Shown here piece by piece: positions 43,117 through 52,397 of a DNA stretch of 64,000 nt. Each line of letters starts with the position of its first letter. The stretch's first letter is position 1. The stretch covers positions 316,295 to 380,294 of the forward strand of contig NZ_LFMD02000002.1 in assembly GCF_015776785.2 (NCBI RefSeq), read 5' to 3'. Below the pieces are notes generated by a model. That model made no database searches, had not been told where the DNA came from, and saw nothing but the letters and a program-made list of their open reading frames with translations. Source of the DNA: Kitasatospora sp. SUK 42 (GTDB lineage Bacteria; Actinomycetota; Actinomycetes; Streptomycetales; Streptomycetaceae). The translations under genes and the position numbers were made by a program.

Positions 43117-43167
43117 GGGGTGGCGGGAAAGACGGGGTGGCGGGGAAAACGGGGTGGCGGGGATTCA
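43117..43167. repeat. Three tandem 17-bp repeats between RNA-ligase and TetR genes
   Basis: GGGGTGGCGGGGAAAAC-like units run head to tail; the third diverges at its end as it enters the TetR stop region. They lie about 50-100 bp upstream of the RNA-ligase start. Confidence 0.8.
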
Positions 43168-43764
43168 GCGCCCGGCGGCCGCACCGGTCGGGCCCCAGAG
43201 CCCGGCCAGGTGCGCGTGCAGGAGCTCCTCCGCCTCCTCCGTCGTCCGGTGCCCGATCAGCACGTGCCCGGTGAGCCCGTCGGCGAGGGCGAGCAGGGTC
43301 CGGGCCTCGCGCTCCGGGTCCGGAGCCCCGGAGGCCTCCGCGAGCAGCCTCGTGAACAGCCCTTCCAGGTCCGCGTAGCTGTTCCGCAGGCCCGCCGCCA
43401 GGGCCGGGTTGACGGCGGCCGCGGCGAGGAAGGACAGCCAGATCCGCGCCTCGGCCCGGTGCTCCTCCCGCAGCAGGGCCAGCTCGCCGACCACGTGCCC
43501 GACCGTGCTCGCCGCCGACTGCGCGGGGCTTCCCACCAGTCGGCCGCGCGCCCGTTCGGTGACCCGTTCGCCGACGTGGCCGAGGGCGAAGAGCAGCATC
43601 TCCTCCTTGGTGCGGAAGCAGCGCTGGACGGCGCCCATCGAGACCTCCGCACGGGTGGCGACGTCCCGCAGGCTCACGCCTTCGAGCCCCTGGGCGTCGA
43701 TCAGCGCGCACACCGCCTCGGCGATCCGTCGGCGCCGCTCCTCGTGGTCCACCTGCTTGGGCAT
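43165..43764 (-). CDS. TetR-family repressor
   Basis: A 199-residue regulator. The N-terminal HTH covers residues 8-55 (RRRIAEAVCALIDAQG, LRDVATRAEVSMGAVQRCF). The C-terminal ligand domain is helical. ATG 43764 has GAGGAGA upstream. Divergent from an amidase gene, with two near-identical palindromes between them, so it very probably represses itself and the amidase. Ligand unknown. Confidence 0.9.
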   Translation of the reverse strand: MPKQVDHEERRRRIAEAVCALIDAQGLEGVSLRDVATRAEVSMGAVQRCFRTKEEMLLFALGHVGERVTERARGRLVGSPAQSAASTVGHVVGELALLREEHRAEARIWLSFLAAAAVNPALAAGLRNSYADLEGLFTRLLAEASGAPDPEREARTLLALADGLTGHVLIGHRTTEEAEELLHAHLAGLWGPTGAAAGR

Positions 43765-43789
43765 CGGCCACCATCTCCTCGCGATATTC

Positions 43790-43805
43790 CGATGCAATCG
43801 TATCG
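43790..43805. promoter_or_regulatory. TetR operator 1
   Basis: CGATGCAATCGTATCG, a near-palindrome preceded by TTC, 26 bp before the TetR start. Same sequence class as the copy at 43828. Confidence 0.75.
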
Positions 43806-43827
43806 GGTCCCGGGCTAGGGTTCGTTC

Positions 43828-43843
43828 CGATGCAATCGCATCG
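43828..43843. promoter_or_regulatory. TetR operator 2
   Basis: CGATGC-AATC-GCATCG, a full palindrome with the same TTC lead, 38 bp from operator 1 and 22 bp before the amidase ATG. Confidence 0.8.
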
Positions 43844-43864
43844 AAAAAACACCAGGAGCCCCTC

Positions 43865-45271
43865 ATGTGGAAACTCCCCGCCACCACCATCGCCGCCGCC
43901 GTCCGCAGCGGACAGGTGTCCGCCCTGGAGGTGGTGAACGCCCACCTCGCCCGGATCGCCGAGGTCAACCCGCAGGTCAACGCCGTCACCCAGCTGCTCG
44001 CCGACCGCGCCCGCGCCGAGGCCGAGGCGATCGACCGCCACCGCGCGGCCGGCGAACCGCTCGGCCCGCTCGCCGGAGTGCCGTTCACCGTCAAGGAGTC
44101 CACCCGGATCGAGGGCGTGCCGACCACCTTCGGCACCCCGCGCTTCAGCGGCCGCACCGCACCCGCCGACGCCATCCCGGTGGCCCGGCTGCGCGCCGCC
44201 GGGGCGATCCCGATCGGGCACAGCAACATGCCCACCCTGATCCTGGCCGGGATGCACACCCGCAGCGAGCTGTACGGCGACACCCGCAACCCCTGGGACG
44301 CCACCCGCACCCCCGGCGGCACCAGCGGCGGGGACGGCGTGGCGGTGGCCACCGGCATGGCCGCGCTCGGGCTCGGCAACGACTCCGGCGGCTCGGTGCG
44401 CATCCCGGCCGCCTTCTGCGGCGTCGCCGCGCTCAAGCCGACCACCGGCCGCTTCGCCGCCGACCAGCGCATGCTGGGCCCGGACGACCCCGGCCCGGCC
44501 TCCCAACTCCTGGTCACCGACGGACCGTTGGCCCGCAGCGTCGCCGACCTGCGGCTCGCCTACGAGACCCTGGCCGGCCCCGACCCCCGCGACCCGCGCG
44601 CCGTACCCGCGCCGCTGTACGGGGATCCCCTCGCCGGCAGGCCCAAGGTCGCCGTCGTCGCCGACCCGGGCGGCCACGGCGTCCACCCCACCGTCCGCCG
44701 CGCGATCGAAACCGCCGCCGAGGCGCTGCGCGACGCCGGGTACGAGGTGCACGAGGTCCCCGACGTCCCCCGGCTGGACGAGGCCTTCGACGCCTACCAC
44801 CGGCTCACCAACACCGAGTTCGCGCCGAACTGGCCCGTCGTCCGCCAGCTGCTGGGCGAGGGCGGCGACCGCTACATCGAGTTCACGATGCGCAGCGCCC
44901 CGCCCGTCGACTCCGCCGGACTGGTCGCGCTCATGGGCACCTGGATGAACATCCGCCGCTCCTGGACGGAGTTCCTCGACGAGTACCCACTGCTGCTCGG
45001 CCCGGTCTTCACCGAACCACCGGTCGAGCCCCGCCTGGAGTCCCGGGACCAGGCCGGCCGGGACCGGGTCGCCACCGCCATGCGGCTGTCCCTGGTCACC
45101 ACCTTCGTCGGCGTCCCGGCCGTCGCCGTCCCCACCGGACTGGCCGCCGACGGCCTGCCCACCGGGGTGCAGCTCGTCGGGCGCCCGTTCCGCGAGGACC
45201 TCTGCCTGGCCGCCGCCCAGGCCGTCGAGGACCGCCTCGGCGTGCTGACGCCCGTGGACCCACGGATGTAG
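43865..45271 (+). CDS. Amidase (amidase-signature family)
   Basis: Hydrolyses carboxamides with the Ser-cisSer-Lys triad. The Lys is in VPFTVKES near residue 77, the cis-Ser in PGGTSGGDGVAV near 154, and the nucleophile Ser in NDSGGSVRIPAA near 178. 468 residues, family length. ATG 43865 follows CCAGGAGCC. Controlled by the divergent TetR through the two operators. Not GatA: no gatB/C nearby. Substrate unknown, perhaps aryl or aliphatic amides. Confidence 0.92.
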   Translation: MWKLPATTIAAAVRSGQVSALEVVNAHLARIAEVNPQVNAVTQLLADRARAEAEAIDRHRAAGEPLGPLAGVPFTVKESTRIEGVPTTFGTPRFSGRTAPADAIPVARLRAAGAIPIGHSNMPTLILAGMHTRSELYGDTRNPWDATRTPGGTSGGDGVAVATGMAALGLGNDSGGSVRIPAAFCGVAALKPTTGRFAADQRMLGPDDPGPASQLLVTDGPLARSVADLRLAYETLAGPDPRDPRAVPAPLYGDPLAGRPKVAVVADPGGHGVHPTVRRAIETAAEALRDAGYEVHEVPDVPRLDEAFDAYHRLTNTEFAPNWPVVRQLLGEGGDRYIEFTMRSAPPVDSAGLVALMGTWMNIRRSWTEFLDEYPLLLGPVFTEPPVEPRLESRDQAGRDRVATAMRLSLVTTFVGVPAVAVPTGLAADGLPTGVQLVGRPFREDLCLAAAQAVEDRLGVLTPVDPRM

Positions 45272-45274
45272 AAA

Positions 45275-45314
45275 GGACCGGCCTGTGCCTGGTCTCCCAG
45301 GCACAGGCCGGTCC
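45275..45314. terminator. Strong bidirectional terminator
   Basis: Perfect 18-bp stem (GGACCGGCCTGTGCCTGG and complement) with a 4-base loop. It separates the amidase gene from the convergent small membrane-protein genes. Confidence 0.9.
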
Positions 45315-45331
45315 CACCGCCTCTCGGCGGA

Positions 45332-45544
45332 CTACCGGTTCCTGCGGAACGTCCTCACCAGGTAGGCCCCCCAGGCGAGCGTGACGCCGCTCAGCAGGCC
45401 ACCGCCGCCCGCCCTGAGCATCGACCCGAGCTCCGTGTTCGCGGGCACGAGGCCCAGCAACACGAACACGCACACGGCCGACAGCAGCAGGCCGAGCGTC
45501 GCCAGGGCGGCCTTGAGGGCCCGGTTCACCTCAGTCCCGGTCAC
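45332..45544 (-). CDS. Small two-helix membrane protein (possible immunity protein B)
   Basis: A 70-residue protein with two hydrophobic helices (about residues 10-32 and 46-62) and a basic C-terminus (RTFRRNR). GTG 45544 overlaps the end of the gene before it by 14 bp, which argues for co-translation. It lies downstream of the RHS gene on the same strand. No family recognised. I infer that it might, with its partner, protect the producer against the hydrophobic RHS tail; this is untested. Confidence 0.55.
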   Translation of the reverse strand: MTGTEVNRALKAALATLGLLLSAVCVFVLLGLVPANTELGSMLRAGGGGLLSGVTLAWGAYLVRTFRRNR

Positions 45545-45764
45545 GCCAGCGCGCCTTCGCGCGCCAGCCGAGGTAGAGGCCGGCCAGAGGAAGGGTGAGG
45601 ATGCTGTTCCCCTCCGGCAGGAGCCAGGCGCTGAGCACCCCGAAGACGGCGAGCACGACGACGGCCTCGACGAGGAACCGCCGGTCGCGGGCGAGCGACC
45701 GGGACGTCCGGTCGGCTTCGCCGACGCCCCTGCCGTTGCCATCACCCTCCGGGTCGTCAGCCAT
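45531..45764 (-). CDS. Small membrane protein (possible immunity protein A)
   Basis: A 77-residue protein: a hydrophilic acidic start (MADDPEGDGNG), a basic patch, then hydrophobic helices at about residues 30-48 and 52-68, ending KARWRDRD. ATG 45764 has GGAGGAG a few bases upstream. It begins 62 bp after the RHS stop and overlaps the next small gene, so the three may form one transcript. Function unknown. Confidence 0.6.
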   Translation of the reverse strand: MADDPEGDGNGRGVGEADRTSRSLARDRRFLVEAVVVLAVFGVLSAWLLPEGNSILTLPLAGLYLGWRAKARWRDRD

Positions 45765-45826
45765 GTGCTCCTCCTTCGATCACGATTCGACCGGAACTGC
45801 CACGGTACGGCACGCCTTCACCGCCC

Positions 45827-48800
45827 TCACCACAGCCTCCAGGGGCCGCGGTGCCGCCCGGGCCCACGGAAGAAGCCCTTGCTGAGCCACCCGTAGGCCG
45901 CTCCCGAGAACCACCCCTTGACGTAGGAGCCGGAGAGCCCGCTGGAGCTGCACCCCCGGGTGCACCCGTTGTGGCTGACCGCGTAGTCGGCGACCCCGCC
46001 GACGGCGGCGATGGCCCCGCCCGCGAGCACGCAGCCGACCACGGCGGTGGCGGCGCACATCGAGCCGATGGCGATCCCACCGCCCACGTAGACGGCCGCA
46101 TGGCCGACGAGGCGGGCCTGGCGAGCACCACGGCAGGAGCCGTTGGGGTTCTTCCCGAACATGCACCAACGGCCGTCGAGGTCGAACTTGTTCAGCGGGT
46201 CGCCGTACACGTAGTCGTACGCGTTGGCGTTGCCGCCGTAGACCGGGTCGACGGACAGGAAGCGACCGGTGGCGCCCTGGTAGAGGCGCACGCCCATCAG
46301 GACGAGGCCGCCGCCGGGCGTCTCGGAGGAGCGCGTCTTGGAGCCGATCCAGCCGTAGCGGACGGTGGGCTGGCCGGCCCGGGGCTGGCCGTACTCGTCG
46401 TAGTCGAGCACGGTCGGGGCGACGGCTGTGTCCAGCGGCAGCTGGAGCGTCACGTCACCGTGCAGGTTGGCCAGCTGCAGGACGGTCGCGCCGCCCTGCA
46501 CCACGGCGGCGAGGTCACCGGCCGGGCCGGTCACGTTGCGCGAGGCGGTGCCGTCCACGGCGATCCAGCTGGGGTTGTCCCCGTCGGCGCCGTAGTGGTT
46601 CGTCCGGCCGCCCGAAACCGTCCACGCGGTACCGGAGTTGGTCTCGTTGGTGATGCCGCGCAGGCGCTGCGCCGCGTCCAGCGTCCAGGTGGAGCGGGTC
46701 GAACCGGTGGTCTGCTGCTGCACCAGGTCGCTGTTGTAGTAGCCGACCGTGCTGCCGGGCACGGCCGTGGTGCGGCCGAACGCGTCGTAGGTGTAGCCCG
46801 CGTTGACCAGGCGGTCGGCGCTGTCGTAGCTGTTGGTCTGGGTGGTGGCCCCGTTCGTCGAGCACTCCTGGCCGCGCGGCGCGGTGGCGGTGGCCAGGCT
46901 GGTGCGGTTGGTGTTGTTGTCGAAGCCGTACGTGCGGGTGGTGCAGACGGCGTCGGTGGAGGTGTCGCGCACCTGGGTGAGGCGCCCGGCCCGGTCGTAG
47001 GTGTACGTCTGGGCCGCGGTCACGCCGGGGGTGCCGGTGTGGGTGGCCCACTGGCCGTTGACGGTCTCCGTGATGGCGTCGTTGACCAGCACCACGCCGT
47101 CGCTGTTGCGGGTGTGGGTGCGGGTGACGGCGCTGCCGGTCGGGTCGATCCGGTCGGTGCTGGTGTAGCCGCCGGGCAGGCCCTGGCTGACGACCTTGCC
47201 GTCCGCGTTGTAGCGGGCGGTGAGGGTGCCGGCACCGGAGTCGGTCACCGAGGTGACCAGACCGCGCGGCTCGACGGCGGTGTCGTAGGTGTAGGTGGTG
47301 GTGGACGGCGAGCTGTCGGTGACCTTGGTCGGCCGGTCCAGCGCGTCGTACTCGGTGGTGGTGACGGCGCCGTCGGCGTCGGTGTAGGAGATCAGGCGGG
47401 CGAGCACGTCGTACGCCTTGGTGATCGTCCCGCCGGTGGCCGAGGTCTGCTTGACGACCTTGCCGGTGGCCGGGTCGTAGCTGACGGTGGTGGCCGGGGC
47501 CGCCGGGCCCACGCCGCCGCTGACCGTGGTGGTCACCGGGCGGCCGGCGTTGTCCGAGCTGATGACGGTGGTGCGGGTGACCCCGTTGGCCGTCTCGTCG
47601 GTCTGCGCGGTCTGCCCGAACAGGCCGTACTGGGTGGTCTTGACGGGCAGCTGCGCCGGGTTGGCGCCGCCGCCGGTGACCGCGCCGGCCGGGCCGGTCT
47701 GGCAGACCAGGTCGGCCCACTCCGGGCGCCCGGCGCAGGGGCCGGTGCCGGTGGCGGTCCAGTAGCTCGTGGTCGTGGTGCCGGCGTCGGTGCCGCTGGA
47801 GGCGGGCAGCGACTGGGAGGTGATCCGGCCCTGGGCGTCGTAGCCGGTGCCGGTGGTCAGGTTGAGCCCGCCGGCGTCCTGGACCTTCTTGGTCGCGACG
47901 CCGAGGTTCCAGTCGTAGACGTTCTTGTCGGTGCGGGTCTCCGCGAAGACGTCCGGCCAGCCGCGCAGGGCGCCGCCGGTGACGGTCGTGGTGACCTGGT
48001 CCTTGACCTTGGCGGTGCCGTCGCTCGGGCGGCCCTCGTCGTAGGTCTTGACGGTGCGGGTGCGGGCGGTCACCTGGGTGCCCGCCTTGGCGACGGCGGT
48101 GGTGCCGCTGACCGCGTCGGCGGCCAGGGTGACCCGGTGCAGCGGGGCCGAGTTCTCGGTCTCGCGCTGGCCGTCCTCGCTGTAGACGCTGCTGCTGGAC
48201 AGCAGCTTGGCGCGCTCGCCCGAGGGCAGCGTGTCGATGCCGAGGTCGGCGAGCTGGGCCTTGGCCTCGTCGGTGGTGCCGAGGGCGAGTTCGCGGTTGG
48301 CGGCGGTCAGCGTGCGGACCGTGTGGCCCCACTTGTCGCGCTCGGTGGTGGTGATGCGGTGCCCGGGGGTCGCCTGGTTGACCTGCTGCCCGGAGGCGTT
48401 CAGGTAGCTGACGGTGGCCCGGGCGTAGTCGCCGGCCTTGAGGTCGGCGCCGCTGTTGGACGCGGGCACCTGGTCGGCCGGGAAGACGGCGGTGGCGTCG
48501 GTCGGCAGGTCGCTCTGGCCCCAGGTGGCGCCGGCCGCGGCCGACAGGTCCTCGGGGGCGTTGGCCCCGCCGGTCGGCACGCCGTAGACGACGGTCGTGT
48601 TGGCGGTGCCGTTGACCTGGGTGGCGCTGCCCGGGGTGAGGGTGTTGGTCCACACCTTGGTCAGCATCCCGTCACCGGCGGCCGGGTTGGAGGCGACGTT
48701 GCCGTACGCCATGTGGTAGCCGCCGTTCATGCCCGGCACGAGCACCGCGCCCAGCGCGCCGTCCGAGGCGCCGCCGCCGACGTAGGCGTACTGCGTCTTG

Positions 48801-51800
48801 GCGGCCTCCCCGACCCGCGGGTCCCAGACCTGGCGCAGGGAGCCGTTGAGGTCGTAGCGGTACGTGGAGACGGTGGTGGCGGTGGAGGCCGCCGCGCCCG
48901 GGGCGGTGGCCCACAGCTTGACGGTGCTGGCCTGGCCCGCGAAGTCACCGAAGTCGGTGCTGTTGGTGTAGCCGGTCGCGGTGGTGGTGGTCGCGTAGAC
49001 GAACTCCAGGACGCGGCAGCCCTTGGTGGTGACGTCCGCGGCGCAGGCCGCGGCGGTGGCCGCGGAGGTCGGGGCGACCACGTACTTGGGCCGGGCGAGG
49101 GTCTTCCCGCCGACCACGGTCTTCTCGGAGATCACCGTGGTCGTGGTGTTCGCCAGGCCGTCCAGCAGGCTGGAGGTCACCGTCCAGGTGGCGGCGGCCG
49201 GGTCGACCTTGGAGAAGGCGGTGACGGAGCCCTCGGTGTCGGAGAGGGTGAAGTCCCCGCTCGCGAAGGAGCCCTTGAGGGTCAGCTCCTCGCTGCCCGG
49301 CTCGGGCACCCAGCCGTTGCCGGCCGCGTTGGCGGTGAAGGAGACCGTGCCGCCCTCGGTGGTCGCCACGTCGAGCGAGGTGGCCGAGGTCTTGCGGATC
49401 TCGGTGTACGAGGAGGCGGAGACCTCCGAGGTGACGCCGGAGGTCCAGTTCGGGCCGAAGATCGGTGCCTGGCCGTCCTTGCTCGCGGCGGCCTTCGGGT
49501 CGCGCGAGGAGCTGGTGCGGCTGACCGTCATGCCGAACACCGAGACGTCGGAGGCGGAGACGGTGAGGTCACCGGTGAGCAGGTTGAGCTCGCCCGGGCC
49601 GACCTTCTGGGTGGCCGCGCCGCCCGCCTTGCGGTCCACCACGACCTTGATCGGCTCGGAGGAGACCGCCGCGCCGTTCGGGCCGGTGAAGTCCGCGCGC
49701 ACCTGCACGGTGCCGTCCGGGGTGACGGTGCTGGTGGCGTTCCAGGTCAGCGAGGGGCTCTTCCCACCGGTCAGCGCGACCGGCCAGGAGGCGAGCGCCG
49801 TACCGCCGTTGGCGACGTCGGCGGCCGGGATCTGGGTCCAGGCGTCGGCGTCGGAGCGGCGCCAGGAGTAGGCGACCGCGTTGTACTTGGCGCCGTCCGC
49901 CTCCGCGACCAGCGGGACGCGGGCGGCGGTGCGGGTGCCGTCGTTGGGGGCGGTCACGCCACCGGCCCCGACCTGGAAGGTGTAGGAGACGGCCTCGGAC
50001 TTGTTCTCCGCCCGGTCCACCGCCCGCACCTGGAGAGTGTTGGTGCCCGCCTTGGCCGGGGTGACGGTCAGCTTGACGGGCGTGGTGGTGCCGCCGGTGG
50101 CGACCTTGGTCCAGTTCGCGCCGTCGAGCGTCCACTCCAGCGCGCTCTGGTCACCGGCCGGCGGGGTCACGGTGAAGACGCCGCTCTGCCCGGCGCCCTT
50201 GACCCACTGGCCGGAGGGGTAGTCGGTGGAGCTGACCGCGCCCGGCGCGGAGGGCGCCGAGGTGTCCACGGTGAAGTACGCCCAGGGCGACCAGCCGAGG
50301 TTGTAGTGCGTGCCGTCGTACGGCGAGGTGCGGAACCGGTAGGTCCGGCCGTTGGTCAGCACGCCGGCCGGCACCTTCACCGAGGCGGGCGAGCCGCTCG
50401 GCACGTACGGCGAGACCAGCACGTTGCCGACCTGCGCGTTGGTGGCGTCGTCGAAGATCTGGAAGGTGCCGTCGACCTTGTCGTTGTTCGGGTCGACGAA
50501 GGTGTCCCGCAGGGTCGGGGTGGTCGAGTTGACCCACCACATCCCGGCCGCGTCCTTGTAGAACGGCGAGCCGGCCTGCTGGTCGGTGCCGGTGCGCGGG
50601 CGGTAGTTGTACGTGACCGTCAGCTTCGGCACGTTGCCGGAGGCGTTGGCCGAGTTGAACTGCTTCCAGAACTTGGTGTTGACCTCGTCCGGGGCGCGCA
50701 GGCCCATGCTGGACAGGCTGTTCTTCGCCGAGGTCCAGGTCTGGACGAGGTTGGTGACGTCCGCGTTGACCCAGCCCGCGCCGCCGCAGCCGGCACGGCC
50801 CTTGGTCTCGGTGGAGGTCGACTGCTTGCTGTTCCAGGCCGGCTGGGCCGTCCAGCGCGAGCCGGTGGTGGGGCGGCCGGTGTCCCAGACCTCCCAGGCG
50901 TACGGCAGGCAGTCGCTGTTGCCGGCGTGGAACTCCCACAGCGACAGCTGCGCGTTCATCACCAGCGCGTCGGCGATCGGCGCGGTGTCCCAGGTGATGA
51001 AGGAGCGGGCCTCGCGGGAGGTGCCGTCGGCGTTCTTGGTGCCCGGGTTGCCCAGGTCGAGCTCGGTGTCGGCCGACCAGTCGACCGTCTCGCCCCTCTG
51101 GACGTAGGTGTCGAAGACGTTGCCGAGGCCGGTGGTGGACGGGTCGACCGTCACCGGGTACTTGGTCTTCGGGTCGGCCAGGAAGGCGGCGTCCGGGGTG
51201 AACACCAGGTCGATGTTCTCGCCGTGCTGCACGACCTTGAGGTCGACCTTGGCCTTGCGGCTGCGGGCGCCCGCGATGTCGTCGACGGTGGAGTCCCACA
51301 TCACCGGGGCGGGCAGCACCGCGCGCTGCTCGCCGGAGGCGGTGTCGGTGAACAGCACGCCGCCGTCCGGCTGCGCCTCCGCCTTCAGGCCCTTGGCCTT
51401 GAGCGGCATGGTGTACGAGTAACCGGCCGTGCTGGGGCGCTGCTTGAGGATCGTGTACTGCTCGAAGCCGGTGCGGGTGGCCTCCACGACGAGGTCGGCG
51501 GCGCCGTCGCTGATGGCGTCCTTGTAGGTCGCCCTGGTGCCGTCCAGCTCGGGCTTGGGCAGGCCGCCCTTCCACTGGAGCTCGACCTGCTGGTCGCCCC
51601 GGCCGAGGGTGACCAGGGTGCGGTCCTCGCCCTTGGCGGACTGCGACTCGGCGTAGCTGCGGGCCCGGGTGCCGCCGGAGCCGGCCAGCTTCAGGCCGTT
51701 GGGGTGCGCCTTGGGGGCCACCGAGCCGTCGACGCCGGTCTGGAGGGCGAGGTCGACGTCGACCCAGTCGGCGGCGTCCTTGCCCGTGTTCCCGCTCGGG

Positions 51801-52111
51801 GCACCGTCACGGCGGAACCGGATCGGACCCGCGCTGAGCTCGGTGGTGAGCGAACCGTCCTTGTTCACCCAGGTGGTGGAGGTCTCGGTGCGCTCGGAGA
51901 GCGCTTCGACCCGCTGACCCGAGAGCCGGGCCGCGACCCTGGCCGAGGGGATGTCAGCGGCCGTGGTGGCGAAGGGCTTTGCGGCACTGTCGCCGGTTCT
52001 GCCCGACTGCGGGGGCGCCGCGAAGGCGACCTCCGACCCCGCCAGGACGGAGACCGCCACCGCCAGGGCGAGTGAGCCGCTCACCACCCTGATTGGTATG
52101 TGTCCGTACAT
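45827..52111 (-). CDS. Secreted RHS-repeat protein, candidate polymorphic toxin
   Basis: A 2094-residue exported protein. Signal peptide at residues 1-31 (ends EVAFA). A DNRLRE-like module (about 330-500) precedes Ig/FnIII-like regions (500-830). An RHS/YD-repeat shell follows from about 850 to 1930 (YDVLARLISYTDADGAV, YTYDRAGRLTQVRD). The RHS-associated core ends in ATGRFLSVDPVYGG and KFDLDG near 1980. The last 114 residues form a distinct tail with a Gly/Ala-rich hydrophobic stretch (about 2001-2045), several Cys and a Trp/Gly-rich basic end. ATG 52111 follows AAGGAG. In such proteins the variable tail is the toxin; this one looks membrane-active, but I recognise no family. Confidence 0.85.
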   Translation of the reverse strand: MYGHIPIRVVSGSLALAVAVSVLAGSEVAFAAPPQSGRTGDSAAKPFATTAADIPSARVAARLSGQRVEALSERTETSTTWVNKDGSLTTELSAGPIRFRRDGAPSGNTGKDAADWVDVDLALQTGVDGSVAPKAHPNGLKLAGSGGTRARSYAESQSAKGEDRTLVTLGRGDQQVELQWKGGLPKPELDGTRATYKDAISDGAADLVVEATRTGFEQYTILKQRPSTAGYSYTMPLKAKGLKAEAQPDGGVLFTDTASGEQRAVLPAPVMWDSTVDDIAGARSRKAKVDLKVVQHGENIDLVFTPDAAFLADPKTKYPVTVDPSTTGLGNVFDTYVQRGETVDWSADTELDLGNPGTKNADGTSREARSFITWDTAPIADALVMNAQLSLWEFHAGNSDCLPYAWEVWDTGRPTTGSRWTAQPAWNSKQSTSTETKGRAGCGGAGWVNADVTNLVQTWTSAKNSLSSMGLRAPDEVNTKFWKQFNSANASGNVPKLTVTYNYRPRTGTDQQAGSPFYKDAAGMWWVNSTTPTLRDTFVDPNNDKVDGTFQIFDDATNAQVGNVLVSPYVPSGSPASVKVPAGVLTNGRTYRFRTSPYDGTHYNLGWSPWAYFTVDTSAPSAPGAVSSTDYPSGQWVKGAGQSGVFTVTPPAGDQSALEWTLDGANWTKVATGGTTTPVKLTVTPAKAGTNTLQVRAVDRAENKSEAVSYTFQVGAGGVTAPNDGTRTAARVPLVAEADGAKYNAVAYSWRRSDADAWTQIPAADVANGGTALASWPVALTGGKSPSLTWNATSTVTPDGTVQVRADFTGPNGAAVSSEPIKVVVDRKAGGAATQKVGPGELNLLTGDLTVSASDVSVFGMTVSRTSSSRDPKAAASKDGQAPIFGPNWTSGVTSEVSASSYTEIRKTSATSLDVATTEGGTVSFTANAAGNGWVPEPGSEELTLKGSFASGDFTLSDTEGSVTAFSKVDPAAATWTVTSSLLDGLANTTTTVISEKTVVGGKTLARPKYVVAPTSAATAAACAADVTTKGCRVLEFVYATTTTATGYTNSTDFGDFAGQASTVKLWATAPGAAASTATTVSTYRYDLNGSLRQVWDPRVGEAAKTQYAYVGGGASDGALGAVLVPGMNGGYHMAYGNVASNPAAGDGMLTKVWTNTLTPGSATQVNGTANTTVVYGVPTGGANAPEDLSAAAGATWGQSDLPTDATAVFPADQVPASNSGADLKAGDYARATVSYLNASGQQVNQATPGHRITTTERDKWGHTVRTLTAANRELALGTTDEAKAQLADLGIDTLPSGERAKLLSSSSVYSEDGQRETENSAPLHRVTLAADAVSGTTAVAKAGTQVTARTRTVKTYDEGRPSDGTAKVKDQVTTTVTGGALRGWPDVFAETRTDKNVYDWNLGVATKKVQDAGGLNLTTGTGYDAQGRITSQSLPASSGTDAGTTTTSYWTATGTGPCAGRPEWADLVCQTGPAGAVTGGGANPAQLPVKTTQYGLFGQTAQTDETANGVTRTTVISSDNAGRPVTTTVSGGVGPAAPATTVSYDPATGKVVKQTSATGGTITKAYDVLARLISYTDADGAVTTTEYDALDRPTKVTDSSPSTTTYTYDTAVEPRGLVTSVTDSGAGTLTARYNADGKVVSQGLPGGYTSTDRIDPTGSAVTRTHTRNSDGVVLVNDAITETVNGQWATHTGTPGVTAAQTYTYDRAGRLTQVRDTSTDAVCTTRTYGFDNNTNRTSLATATAPRGQECSTNGATTQTNSYDSADRLVNAGYTYDAFGRTTAVPGSTVGYYNSDLVQQQTTGSTRSTWTLDAAQRLRGITNETNSGTAWTVSGGRTNHYGADGDNPSWIAVDGTASRNVTGPAGDLAAVVQGGATVLQLANLHGDVTLQLPLDTAVAPTVLDYDEYGQPRAGQPTVRYGWIGSKTRSSETPGGGLVLMGVRLYQGATGRFLSVDPVYGGNANAYDYVYGDPLNKFDLDGRWCMFGKNPNGSCRGARQARLVGHAAVYVGGGIAIGSMCAATAVVGCVLAGGAIAAVGGVADYAVSHNGCTRGCSSSGLSGSYVKGWFSGAAYGWLSKGFFRGPGRHRGPWRLW

Positions 52112-52356
52112 TCATGACTCCTTGTCGACAAGCCGCTACATGCGACCCGACCGAGGATCGTAAGGACCGACAAAGCCGACATATGACGACACATCAGATC
52201 AAGAGGGAGTCATGAGAGAGCAATGGAAAGGCAATCTTGATCGACCCGTGACAAATGGATCATGGAACCGGCCGTTTGGCCCGAATCACCTCCTGCCGGC
52301 GGAGGAGGGCCACCGCCCGAGGGCGCCACCGGCGTTCAGCCGCGTGCGGACAGCAG

Positions 52357-52390
52357 AACGGCCGGCCGATCCGAGGATCGACCGGCCGTT
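52357..52390. repeat. 34-bp palindrome, copy 1 (also 3' hairpin of the monooxygenase gene)
   Basis: Stem AACGGCCGG-CGATCC pairing through a short centre with its complement. It matches 55315-55348 at all but one position. Only 7 bp beyond the monooxygenase stop, it probably terminates that gene. Confidence 0.85.
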
Positions 52391-52397
52391 CCGGTGG

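Noticed and set aside
45780..46169. Overlapping minus-strand frame at the RHS 3' end as a separate toxin or immunity gene
   Set aside because: Arg/Gly-rich shadow of the RHS tail; the tail in the main frame has natural composition and follows directly on the RHS core.
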